From positions 1 to 27,615 of the forward strand of contig CAAEUQ010000008.1 of the NCBI GenBank assembly GCA_900759005.1: a stretch of DNA of 27,615 bases. The letters are read 5' to 3'. Below, piece after piece: positions 20,932-27,615 of this stretch. Positions within the stretch are counted from its first letter, which is position 1. Each line of letters starts with the position of its first letter. Made by a program: the position numbers and the translations under genes. Under the pieces are notes generated by a model, which saw only the letters and a program-made list of their open reading frames with translations, was not told the origin of the DNA and made no database searches. The DNA comes from Clostridia bacterium. GTDB lineage: Bacteria; Bacillota; Clostridia; Christensenellales; Aristaeellaceae.

Positions 20932-21369
20932 TTACAGCCGGTCGATTTCCGATTGGCTGACCAGCGCCGCGCCCTTTTCGGCGAGCTTCGAAGCCGCCGT
21001 TTCCTGATGCGTCATCCGGAAAATCATCATCGCGTCGCTGCCGGTGCTGCGCAGGAACGAATACAGGTATTCCACCGATTCGCCGATTGCGTTGACCAGT
21101 TCGAGCAGCTCGCACAGACCGAGCGGCTCGTTCCTGACCTTTGCGCAGACGACGTTGTTTACCCGCGCGGTATAGCCCGCCGAGCGCAGCAGCGCAATCG
21201 CCGCGTCGATTTTGTCGCTCGAAACGATCAGGCGAACGATGCCGAAATTCTGCGTGTCGGCAATCGAAAGCGCCATCAGGTCGATTTTGCCCATGCCGAG
21301 CACGCGCGTCAAATCCCTCAGCGCGCCGGGCGCGTTTTCAAGGAACACGGAAATCTGTTGAATCAACAT
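20932..21369 (-). CDS. Tandem ACT-domain protein
   Basis: A 145-residue protein made of two ACT domains, small modules that bind amino acids. The first opens with QQISVFLENAPGALRDLTRVL and the second centres on GESVEYLYSFLRSTGSDAMMIFRM. It follows the phenylacetate-CoA ligase gene by 18 bases, an arrangement common in anaerobes, where the ACT protein is thought to sense aromatic amino acids for arylacid activation. No enzyme domain is attached. Confidence 0.88.
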   Translation of the reverse strand: MLIQQISVFLENAPGALRDLTRVLGMGKIDLMALSIADTQNFGIVRLIVSSDKIDAAIALLRSAGYTARVNNVVCAKVRNEPLGLCELLELVNAIGESVEYLYSFLRSTGSDAMMIFRMTHQETAASKLAEKGAALVSQSEIDRL

Positions 21370-21387
21370 GAATGTTTCCTCCTTCGT

Positions 21388-22704
21388 TTACAGCCTGCGG
21401 TTGTCGATCACGCGCTTCGCCTTGCCCTCGGAACGAGGAATCGATTTGGGCGCGACGAGCTTTACGTTCGTCGCGATGCCGACCACGCTCTTGATCTTCT
21501 CTGTGATCGCCCTGCGCACGGATTCGATATGGGAAACGGTGTCGGAGAACATTTCGTCGGTCATTTCGACCTGCACCTCGAGCGTATCGGACGAATTTAC
21601 GCGGTCGACGACCAGCATATAGTGCGGCGCGACGCCTTCGACGCTGACCAGCACCGATTCAATCTGGCTCGGGAACACGTTTACGCCGCGAATGATCAGC
21701 ATATCGTCGGTTCTGCCGGTCATTCTGCCCATGCGAACGGTGGTTCTTCCGCAGGCGCACGGCGATGCGTCCAGCGAGCAGAGGTCGTGCGTGCGATAGC
21801 GCAGCATCGGCGTGCCCGTTTTGGTGATCGTCGTGAATACCAGTTCGCCGGTCTGTCCGTAGGGCAGCTGCTTTCCGGTCGCAGGATCGACGATTTCGGC
21901 AATCAGGTGATCCTCGTTGATGTGCATTCCATGCTTTTCGAGGCATTCAAACGCCGCGCCCGGGCCGCAGATTTCCGTAAGCCCGTAGATGTCGCACGCG
22001 TCGATCTGCAAAAGCTCCTCGATGCGCGCGCGCATTTCCTCCGTCCACGGCTCCGCGCCGAAGCAGCCCGCCTTCAGATGCAGATCCTTTTTCGGATCCA
22101 GCCCCATTTCGCGAATCGTTTCGCCCAGATATGTAGCATACGACGGCGTGCAGCACAGTACCGTCGTGCCCAGCTCGCGCATCATCATGATCTGGCGCTG
22201 CGTATTGCCCGAGGACATGGGAATGACCATTGCGCCGATCTTCTCCGCACCCTGCACCGCGCCGAAGCCGCCGGTGAACAGACCCAGACCGTAGCCGACC
22301 TGCACGACGTCCTCGTCCGTGCAGCCTGCGCCCGCCAGCGTGCGCGCCATCATTTCAGACCAGACCTCGAGGTCGTTTCGCGTGTAGCCCGAAATGATCG
22401 GATGTCCCGTCGTTCCGGAAGAGCCGTGAACGCGCACGATGTCCTTCATCGGCGCGGCGAACAGACCGTAGGGCCATTGATCGCGCAGGTCGGTCTTTTC
22501 CATGAACGGCAGCAGCTGAATGTCCTCGACGGTGCGGATATCCTCGGGGCGAACGCCCTTTGAATCCATCCTGTCGCGATAGACCTTTACGTTTTCATAT
22601 TCGTATTTCACCAGCGCGCGCAAACGCTCGCCCTGAAGATGCAGGCGCTCGTCGCGGCTCATGCATTCCATTTCGGGATTGAAAACCCTGTGATTGCGGT
22701 TCAT
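21388..22704 (-). CDS. paaK: Phenylacetate-CoA ligase (arylacetate-CoA ligase family)
   Basis: An AMP-forming ligase that activates phenylacetate or a related aryl acid with ATP and CoA. The 438-residue length is typical. The adenylation P-loop is VHGSSGTTGHP, followed by YTRNDLEVW; later family motifs are DIYGLTEICGPG and a C-terminal RGVNVFPSQIESVL domain. In fermenters this enzyme usually works with indolepyruvate:ferredoxin oxidoreductase, but iorAB are not in this window. Translation starts 18 bases past the rsfS stop, so it sits in the housekeeping operon. Confidence 0.92.
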   Translation of the reverse strand: MNRNHRVFNPEMECMSRDERLHLQGERLRALVKYEYENVKVYRDRMDSKGVRPEDIRTVEDIQLLPFMEKTDLRDQWPYGLFAAPMKDIVRVHGSSGTTGHPIISGYTRNDLEVWSEMMARTLAGAGCTDEDVVQVGYGLGLFTGGFGAVQGAEKIGAMVIPMSSGNTQRQIMMMRELGTTVLCCTPSYATYLGETIREMGLDPKKDLHLKAGCFGAEPWTEEMRARIEELLQIDACDIYGLTEICGPGAAFECLEKHGMHINEDHLIAEIVDPATGKQLPYGQTGELVFTTITKTGTPMLRYRTHDLCSLDASPCACGRTTVRMGRMTGRTDDMLIIRGVNVFPSQIESVLVSVEGVAPHYMLVVDRVNSSDTLEVQVEMTDEMFSDTVSHIESVRRAITEKIKSVVGIATNVKLVAPKSIPRSEGKAKRVIDNRRL

Positions 22705-22722
22705 TGTCGGATTTAACCTTCC

Positions 22723-23094
22723 TTATTTGTTTTCATCGTCGATCGAAACGAACGGAACGAGGTTTTCGCCGTCGCGCCAGAGGCGTTCGATATTGTAATA
22801 CAGTCGCTCCTCCGGATGGAACAGGTGAACGATCACGCCGCCGAAATCCAGAACGATCCAGCGGGATTCGTGCAGACCGTCGCGCCGGCGCGGGAAAATC
22901 TGCTCCTCGGCGAGCTTGTCCTCGAGATCCTCGGAAAGCGAGCGAACCGCCTGAATGTTTCTGCCGCTGGCGATCAGGAAATAGTCGGTGATGCTTGTCA
23001 GGTGCGTCACTTCCAGAATTTCGATGTCGAGCGCGCCCTTCTTGTCCAGAATCCGCGCCATTTTCAGCGCCAGTTCACGCATTTCATTGTGCAT
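22723..23094 (-). CDS. rsfS: Ribosomal silencing factor RsfS
   Basis: Binds ribosomal protein uL14 on the large subunit and blocks subunit joining when nutrients are low. The 123-residue protein shows family features LALKMARILDKKGALDIEIL, DYFLIASGRNIQAVRSL and the signature WIVLDFGGVIVHLFHPEERL. AAGGAGA six bases before the ATG at 23092-23094 sets the start, shortening the open frame by eight codons. It follows the nadD-yqeK fusion by 45 bases, the usual neighbour in Firmicutes. Confidence 0.95.
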   Translation of the reverse strand: MHNEMRELALKMARILDKKGALDIEILEVTHLTSITDYFLIASGRNIQAVRSLSEDLEDKLAEEQIFPRRRDGLHESRWIVLDFGGVIVHLFHPEERLYYNIERLWRDGENLVPFVSIDDENK

Positions 23095-23139
23095 ATGATT
23101 TCTCCTTCCAATATTCAAGCAAGATTGTTGATGGAAAAT

Positions 23140-24285
23140 TCAGCCCTCGTTCGCCCAGACCGCCGTTCGCGGGTGGGGCTTTCCGCCGCGGCTTTCTACG
23201 AACGTGCCGCTCAGACGCGCGCAGAGACGCGCTGCCGACCAGATATCCTTCTCCGCTTCCGCGCGCGCATCCTCAAGTCCTGCAAACGGGCGGCGGCTCG
23301 GTTCGATGAAATCCGAAACGAAAATCACAGCGTCCAGGAGCGTCATGTTTTTGTCGCCCAGCGTGTGCCGGCGAATCGCGGAGAGAATCTCCGGATCGCG
23401 CACGCCGTATTCGTCCCGCGCCAGCAGCATTCCCGCCGGCGCGTGCAGCACCGGCTCGGTCGCGAGCTCTTCGTCGTCCAGATCGGGCACGTTTCCCCTT
23501 ACCAGCGCGACCATCTGATCGTAATCCATCGATTTTGCACAGTCGTGCAGCATTCCGGCGAGCCGCGCGCGCATCGGATCCGCGCCGTATTTCCGCGCCA
23601 GCCGCTCCGCCGTTTCCGCAACGCCCATCGTGTGCCGGAATCGCGCGGGCTTCAGCCGTTCGCTCAGCAGCACCTCCAGCTCGTTCCACGTATACGCGCA
23701 GAGATACAGCCCCTTTTCGCGAATGTAATCGCAAACGGAATCGGGCGCCAGACCGCGAATCGATCTTCCCTCCGCGACGCGCGCGCGAATAGCGGTCGAT
23801 GAAATATCGGGCCCCGAGGCTTTTGCAAATATGATTTCCGCGCCGTAGCGCTCCTTCAAAAGCGCCGCGTAGGCGCGTTCGCCGCTTACGCCCGGGCGGG
23901 AAACCGCCGCAAATGCGCAGAGCTGCGCGATTTCGGGAAAATTCCGCCATGAATCCAGAATGTTCAGCGTATCCGCGCCGATGATGTAAATCCATTCCGC
24001 GTCCGGCTGTTTCCGCTTCAGCGCGCGAAGCGTGTCCACCGTGTAGGTCGTGCCCTTGCGCGCGATTTCGAGATCGGATACGAACATCCAATCGAATTCA
24101 GCAGCGGCGCGCTTTGCCATTTCCAGCCGGTCGAGCTTGTCCGATTCGCGCTTTTTGTGCGGCGGATCGCCCGCGGGCAGCAGCATTACGCCGTCCAGAC
24201 CGAGTTCCGCGCGAACGCTGCGCGCAATTTCGATATGACCGTTATGAACGGGATCGAGCGTCCCGCCCATGATGCCGATTCTCAT
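23140..24285 (-). CDS. NadD-YqeK fusion: nicotinate-nucleotide adenylyltransferase with HD-domain phosphohydrolase
   Basis: A 381-residue two-domain protein. Residues 1 to about 190 are NadD, which makes deamido-NAD from nicotinate mononucleotide and ATP: MGGTLDPVHNGH carries the (H/T)xGH nucleotidyl motif and DISSTAIRARVAEG the second. Residues about 200-360 are YqeK, an HD-domain hydrolase (Ap4A-type in known members), with RFRHTMGVAETAERLA, MLHDCAKSMD and a later VFVSDFIEP-like metal motif (VIFVSDFIEP). In many Firmicutes these are two adjacent genes; here no stop separates them. The open frame runs further upstream, but GGGAGG nine bases before the ATG at 24283-24285 and the NadD N-terminus set the start. 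Confidence 0.93.
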   Translation of the reverse strand: MRIGIMGGTLDPVHNGHIEIARSVRAELGLDGVMLLPAGDPPHKKRESDKLDRLEMAKRAAAEFDWMFVSDLEIARKGTTYTVDTLRALKRKQPDAEWIYIIGADTLNILDSWRNFPEIAQLCAFAAVSRPGVSGERAYAALLKERYGAEIIFAKASGPDISSTAIRARVAEGRSIRGLAPDSVCDYIREKGLYLCAYTWNELEVLLSERLKPARFRHTMGVAETAERLARKYGADPMRARLAGMLHDCAKSMDYDQMVALVRGNVPDLDDEELATEPVLHAPAGMLLARDEYGVRDPEILSAIRRHTLGDKNMTLLDAVIFVSDFIEPSRRPFAGLEDARAEAEKDIWSAARLCARLSGTFVESRGGKPHPRTAVWANEG

Positions 24286-24327
24286 AATCGACCGCCTCCC
24301 TTTGACGATGTAAGAAGGGTCGCTTCC

Positions 24328-24356
24328 ATTATACACAATTTTGCGGGCGATTGCAA
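24328..24356 (-). promoter_or_regulatory. Promoter of the nadD-yqeK/rsfS/paaK operon
   Basis: Minus strand: TTGCAA (24351-24356), 17 bases, perfect TATAAT (24328-24333), about 42 bases ahead of the start. A 12-bp palindrome AATTGCGCAATT (24369-24380) lies just upstream and could be an operator for this promoter or for the divergent gene. Confidence 0.85.
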
Positions 24357-24412
24357 ACGGGTTGAATGAATTGCGCAATTTCTTCCAATAATGAATGGGG
24401 AGGTGGGGAAAA

Positions 24413-25105
24413 ATGGGCGCGAAAATCGATCGAGCGGTCGGACTGGTTTTGCTGATTCTGGGCTTGTACCTTCTGTTTCTGCGCGCGTTCGGGTCGATTG
24501 CCGCCGCGTGCGGCGGGGCGTTTCTGTGCTGCGCGCTGCTCAGGCGATTCCGCCCGCGTTCGACGAGGATGAGCGCGCTTGCCGCGGGCGAGATTCTGAA
24601 TCGCTGGGCGCTCGGCTCGGATGACGAGGCGAAAGCCGCCGTTTCAAAGATTTCCGGAATCGACGAATGCAAGATGATTTATCTTCCGCGCCATCCGGAT
24701 TCGGCAATCGGCTATGGCGACGTATTCTCCGCATGGAAAGCGCGCCGCGGGGAGGAGGAGATCGTCCTTTCCGCGCCGTGCCGTGCGGACGCGCGCGCCC
24801 GGGCGTATGCGCGAACGCTGAATGCGCCGCGGGTAAAGCTGCTGGACGCGGCAAAGCTCAAAGCGCTGATCCGCGCGTCCGACCTGACGCCGCCCGAAAA
24901 ACCGCGCCTGAAAGCGATATTTGCGCGCGTCAAAACGGCGATTCTCGCGCTTCCGGAGCGCGGCTCATGGGCAAAACGCCTGCTTTGGGGAATGGCGCTG
25001 CTCCTGTTTTACATCGCCACAGGGCGGACGATGTATCTCATTCTCGCACTGGGCGCGCTGTTCCTTTCCGGCGTTACGCTGAAAGCGAAAGCCATGGACG
25101 CGTGA
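24413..25105 (+). CDS. Membrane protein of unknown function with a soluble central domain
   Basis: A 230-residue protein with two N-terminal membrane helices (about residues 8-24 and 27-44), a central soluble domain and two C-terminal helices (about 190-222). The central part contains IVLSAPCRADARARAYARTL followed by VKLLDAAKLKALI, a pattern recalling the end of Mrr-like endonuclease-fold domains (a residue-modified thiol/aromatic loop then an L-D-x-x-x-L helix); I cannot see a full catalytic set, so this is weak. GGGGAGG nine bases before the ATG sets the start. It is the only plus-strand gene between yhbY and nadD and interrupts an otherwise conserved order. Confidence 0.75.
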   Translation: MGAKIDRAVGLVLLILGLYLLFLRAFGSIAAACGGAFLCCALLRRFRPRSTRMSALAAGEILNRWALGSDDEAKAAVSKISGIDECKMIYLPRHPDSAIGYGDVFSAWKARRGEEEIVLSAPCRADARARAYARTLNAPRVKLLDAAKLKALIRASDLTPPEKPRLKAIFARVKTAILALPERGSWAKRLLWGMALLLFYIATGRTMYLILALGALFLSGVTLKAKAMDA

Positions 25106-25124
25106 AGCGCGGCTGAAAAAGAGA

Positions 25125-25155
25125 CTGCAAATCGGTCGTATGTTCCGATTTGCAG
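25125..25155. terminator. Hairpin between convergent genes
   Basis: A perfect 11-bp stem CTGCAAATCGG/CCGATTTGCAG (25125-25135 with 25145-25155). AAAAAGAGA lies on the left and CCCCTTTGACTTTTT on the right, so it probably ends transcription from both sides. Confidence 0.75.
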
Positions 25156-25168
25156 CCCCTTTGACTTT

Positions 25169-25462
25169 TTAGAGATCCTCCAGGCGGATTTTTGAATTCT
25201 CGCGCGCCTGACGGTAAATCGTGAATCGATTGCCGATCGTCTGAACCGGTTCGGCGTGCACGCGCTCGCACAGCTCTTCGCAGGCTTCGCGCGCGACGTA
25301 CGGCGCGTTTTTCTGAACGTTGACCTTGATCAGTTCCCGCGCTTCGAGTGCGTCCCAGCACTGCTTGACCAGATTGTCCGTGATGCCGTCCTTGCCGATC
25401 TGGAGCACCGGCTCCATCGTATTCGCCATCGCGCGGAGCGCCGCGCGCTGTTTCGTCGTCAT
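25169..25462 (-). CDS. yhbY: YhbY family RNA-binding protein (CRM domain)
   Basis: A 97-residue CRM-domain protein tied to maturation of the large ribosomal subunit. It begins TTKQRAALRAMANTMEPVLQIGKDGIT, the family N-terminus with the GxxG-type loop near IGKDG, and continues with ARELIKVNV and a final TIGNRFTIYR strand. It follows obg by 15 bases, its normal neighbour. Confidence 0.94.
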   Translation of the reverse strand: MTTKQRAALRAMANTMEPVLQIGKDGITDNLVKQCWDALEARELIKVNVQKNAPYVAREACEELCERVHAEPVQTIGNRFTIYRQARENSKIRLEDL

Positions 25463-25477
25463 ATCGTTTTCCTCCGT

Positions 25478-26749
25478 TTATTCTACAAAATCGAATTCCA
25501 TTTCGCCGATGACCACCGTGTCGCCTTCCTTCGCGCCCTTTTCGCGCAGCGCGTCGATTACGCCGAGGCGACGCAGCGAACGATGGAAGAAGTTGATCGA
25601 ATCCTCGCTGTCGAAATTCACCGAATCCACCAGCCGCTCCATCGCCGCGCCGGTCACGACGAACGCAGCGCCCTCGCGCTCAATTTCAAACGCGTTTGCG
25701 TCGGTTTCCTCCAGCTCGCCCCATTCCTCCTCGGCGAACGGTTCCGCCGGCGGGCAGGTATCGAGCAGGCGCGCCGTCGCGTACATCAGCTCGTCCAGCT
25801 TCGGCTTTGTCGCCGCGCTGATTGCATAAATTTCAACGCCGGTATCCTTCAGATGCGCGCGCAGGCGCTCGAGATTTTCCTCCGCGCCGGGCAGATCCAT
25901 CTTGTTCGCCACCACGATCATCGGGCGGTTTTTGAGATCGCCGTATGCTTCCAGCTCCTTCATGATTGCCTCGTAATCCTCGATCGGGTCGCGGCCTTCG
26001 CTGCCGGAAACGTCGATTACGTGCAAAAGCAGCCGCGTGCGCTCGACATGGCGCAGAAACGCGTGTCCGAGCCCGACGCCCTCCGCCGCGCCCTCGACCA
26101 GACCGGGGATGTCCGCCATAACGAAGCTGTACGGCCCCTGCTTGACGATGCCGAGGTTCGGCGTAAGCGTGGTGAAATGGTAATTGGCGATCTTTGGGCG
26201 CGCCGCGGTTACGACGGAAAGAATCGTGGATTTGCCGACGTTCGGAAATCCCACCAGACCTACGTCCGCGATGGATTTGAGTTCGAGCGTCAGCTCGATG
26301 ACCGGTCGTTTTTCGCCGGGCTTGGCAAACTGCGGCGCCTGACGCGTGGGCGTGGCGAAATGCTGATTGCCGAAGCCGCCCTTGCCGCCGCGCGCGAGCG
26401 TCTTCTGAACGCCGGCTTCATAGAGATCCAGCAGCAGCCTGCCCGTCGCCTTTTCGCGAACGATCGTTCCCGGCGGCACGAGAATCACCGCGTTCTCACC
26501 GGATTTGCCGGTTTTGCGGTTCGCGCTGCCGTCCTCGCCGTTGCCGGCGGTGAATTTGCGGGTATAGCGGAAGTCCATCAGCGTGTGCATTCGCTCGGTG
26601 GCTTCGAAGATTACGTCTCCGCCGCGCCCGCCGTCGCCGCCGTCCGGACCGCCCGCCTGAACGAACTTCTCGCGGTGAAACGATACGCAGCCGTTGCCGC
26701 CGTCGCCCGCCTTTACGGTGATTGTAACGATATCTACAAACAGTGCCAT
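25478..26749 (-). CDS. obg: GTPase Obg/CgtA
   Basis: An essential ribosome-associated GTPase of 423 residues. The glycine-rich OBG fold occupies about 1-158 (GDGGNGCVSFHREKFV, GGDGGRGGDV). The G domain starts at about 160 with the P-loop GFPNVGKST, then DIPGLVEGA and NKMDLP. The remaining residues form the C-terminal OCT domain found in Gram-positive Obg proteins. It lies four bases after nth and before yhbY. The usual rplU-rpmA genes are not upstream. Confidence 0.97.
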   Translation of the reverse strand: MALFVDIVTITVKAGDGGNGCVSFHREKFVQAGGPDGGDGGRGGDVIFEATERMHTLMDFRYTRKFTAGNGEDGSANRKTGKSGENAVILVPPGTIVREKATGRLLLDLYEAGVQKTLARGGKGGFGNQHFATPTRQAPQFAKPGEKRPVIELTLELKSIADVGLVGFPNVGKSTILSVVTAARPKIANYHFTTLTPNLGIVKQGPYSFVMADIPGLVEGAAEGVGLGHAFLRHVERTRLLLHVIDVSGSEGRDPIEDYEAIMKELEAYGDLKNRPMIVVANKMDLPGAEENLERLRAHLKDTGVEIYAISAATKPKLDELMYATARLLDTCPPAEPFAEEEWGELEETDANAFEIEREGAAFVVTGAAMERLVDSVNFDSEDSINFFHRSLRRLGVIDALREKGAKEGDTVVIGEMEFDFVE

Positions 26750-26753
26750 GATT

Positions 26754-27395
26754 TTACTCCGTTTCCTTTTCCAGATTCTTTTCGCAGAGCCCGTCGCTCA
26801 GCGGACAATGCGCGCAATCGGGCTTCCGCGCAAAGCATACGCGCCGCCCGTGCCAGATCAGAAGATGATGCGCGAACGTCCAAATATCGCGCGGAAGAAT
26901 TTCCCGCAGCTGCATTTCAACCTTTTCCGGCGTGCCGCCGTCCGCCAGACCGATTCGATGCGACAGCCGGAACACGTGGGTATCGACGGGAATCTGCGCG
27001 TCGCCGAACGCCGCCATCAGCACGACCCCCGCGGTCTTTCTGCCCACGCCGGGCAGCTTCATCAGCGCTTCGCGCGAATCGGGCACGCGCCCGCCGTATT
27101 GCTCCACCAGCGCGCGCGACGCGGCGACGATGTTTTTCGCCTTGCTGTGGTAAAGCCCGCATTCGCGGATCATGGGTTCGAGCTGTTCGGGGGTGAGCTT
27201 CGCCATCGCAAACGCGTCCGGATACGCGGGAAACAGCTTCGCCGTTACGAGATTGACGCGCTTGTCCGTGCACTGCGCGGAAAGGATCGTCGCGATCAGC
27301 GTTTCAAACGGATTGGAGAAATTCAGCTCCGGACGAGCCTCGGGATAGAGCTTCGCCAGCGCTTCCATAATCTGTTCCGCGCGCGCGGCGTTCAT
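26754..27395 (-). CDS. nth: Endonuclease III
   Basis: A DNA glycosylase/AP lyase for oxidised pyrimidines, 213 residues. The helix-hairpin-helix reads LPGVGRKTAGVV with the catalytic Lys, and the catalytic Asp is in VDTHVFRLSHR. The C-terminal cluster ligands are C-x6-C-x2-C-x6-C (CFARKPDCAHCPLSDGLC), one residue longer in the last interval than the standard C-x6-C-x2-C-x5-C. GGAGG eight bases before the ATG sets the start. First gene of the nth-obg-yhbY run, with a promoter right upstream. Confidence 0.96.
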   Translation of the reverse strand: MNAARAEQIMEALAKLYPEARPELNFSNPFETLIATILSAQCTDKRVNLVTAKLFPAYPDAFAMAKLTPEQLEPMIRECGLYHSKAKNIVAASRALVEQYGGRVPDSREALMKLPGVGRKTAGVVLMAAFGDAQIPVDTHVFRLSHRIGLADGGTPEKVEMQLREILPRDIWTFAHHLLIWHGRRVCFARKPDCAHCPLSDGLCEKNLEKETE

Positions 27396-27430
27396 ACGCT
27401 TCGCCTCCGAATCGATAAGTATACATTTTA

Positions 27431-27460
27431 ATTATACACTTTGAATGCGCGCGCGGTCAA
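27431..27460 (-). promoter_or_regulatory. Promoter of the nth-obg-yhbY operon
   Basis: Minus strand: TTGACC (27455-27460), 18 bases, perfect TATAAT (27431-27436), about 35 bases before nth. The tandem repeat array begins 11 bases upstream of the -35. Confidence 0.85.
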
Positions 27461-27470
27461 GTCCCGCCAC

Positions 27471-27615
27471 GTTAAGCCGGAAGCGTCACACGCTGCGTTA
27501 AGCCGGAAGCGTCACACGCTGCGTTAAGCCGGAAGCGTCACACGCTGCGTTAAGCCGGAAGTATCACACGCTGCGTTAAGCCGGAAGCATCACACGCCAC
27601 GTTAAGCCGAAAGCG
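27471..27615. repeat. 26-bp tandem repeat array (at least 5.6 copies, cut by window edge)
   Basis: Units begin with GTTAAGCCGG at 27471, 27497, 27523, 27549, 27575 and 27601, an exact 26-base period. The first three units are identical; the fourth and fifth have point changes (AGTATC, AGCATC, GCCAC) and the last copy reads GCCGA. Each unit contains AGCGT-CAC-ACGCT, a small hairpin. The period is not a multiple of three and each unit has TAA on both strands, so all six frames close: the array is non-coding. There are no spacers, so it is not CRISPR. Confidence 0.95.

Noticed and set aside
24286..24672. N-terminal extension of the nadD-yqeK frame
   Set aside because: It covers the consensus promoter at 24328-24356; the NadD N-terminus begins at 24285.
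27471..27615. CRISPR array
   Set aside because: The 26-bp units are directly adjacent with no spacers and no cas genes are nearby.

Overview
The window looks like the chromosome of a G+C-rich, gut- or rumen-type Clostridia (Firmicutes; a Christensenellales-like relative would fit, but this is inference). The support is a proline T-box leader, the feoA-feoA-feoB plus DUF3793 plus flavodoxin iron locus, an obg-yhbY-nadD/yqeK-rsfS cluster, and an LplB/YtcP-type sugar ABC operon with a membrane-anchored AraC regulator. No rRNA, tRNA, prophage, insertion sequence or CRISPR array was seen.

Layout. (1) 1-113: 3' end of an unidentified plus-strand gene. (2) 280-8604, minus strand: a sugar-uptake locus. 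A two-TM AraC sensor-regulator is followed by a promoter with candidate operator repeats, then binding protein, two permeases, a TIM-barrel sugar isomerase and a sulfatase without a signal peptide, and a terminator. This suggests import of a sulfated sugar that is desulfated and isomerised inside the cell. (3) 8621-13478: a divergent iron locus. Leftward run feoA-feoA-feoB, a tiny Cys-rich FeoB partner and a DtxR-like protein lacking the metal ligands; rightward run DUF3793 and flavodoxin. The shared 300-bp region holds two good promoters and six copies of a GTTAG-N6-CTAAC inverted repeat, my best candidate for an undescribed regulatory system. A second DtxR-like protein with an intact metal site follows at 13707. 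(4) 14130-15241: an A+T-rich patch with an orphan zinc-ribbon gene, bounded by two related terminators in opposite orientation. (5) 15247-24333, minus strand: from nadD-yqeK (fused), rsfS, paaK, ACT protein, a one-TM protein and two overlapping acyltransferases to proS (own promoter and T-box) and an Eis-like acetyltransferase. (6) 24413-25105: a plus-strand membrane protein that splits the usual obg-yhbY-nadD order. (7) 25169-27460, minus strand: nth-obg-yhbY with a consensus promoter. (8) 27471-27615: a non-coding 26-bp tandem repeat running off the window edge.

Most genes are on the minus strand. Start codons were chosen by Shine-Dalgarno spacing, which often shortens the longest open frame. 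Several intergenic hairpins sit directly before the next gene's ribosome-binding site, suggesting that attenuation or read-through is common here.
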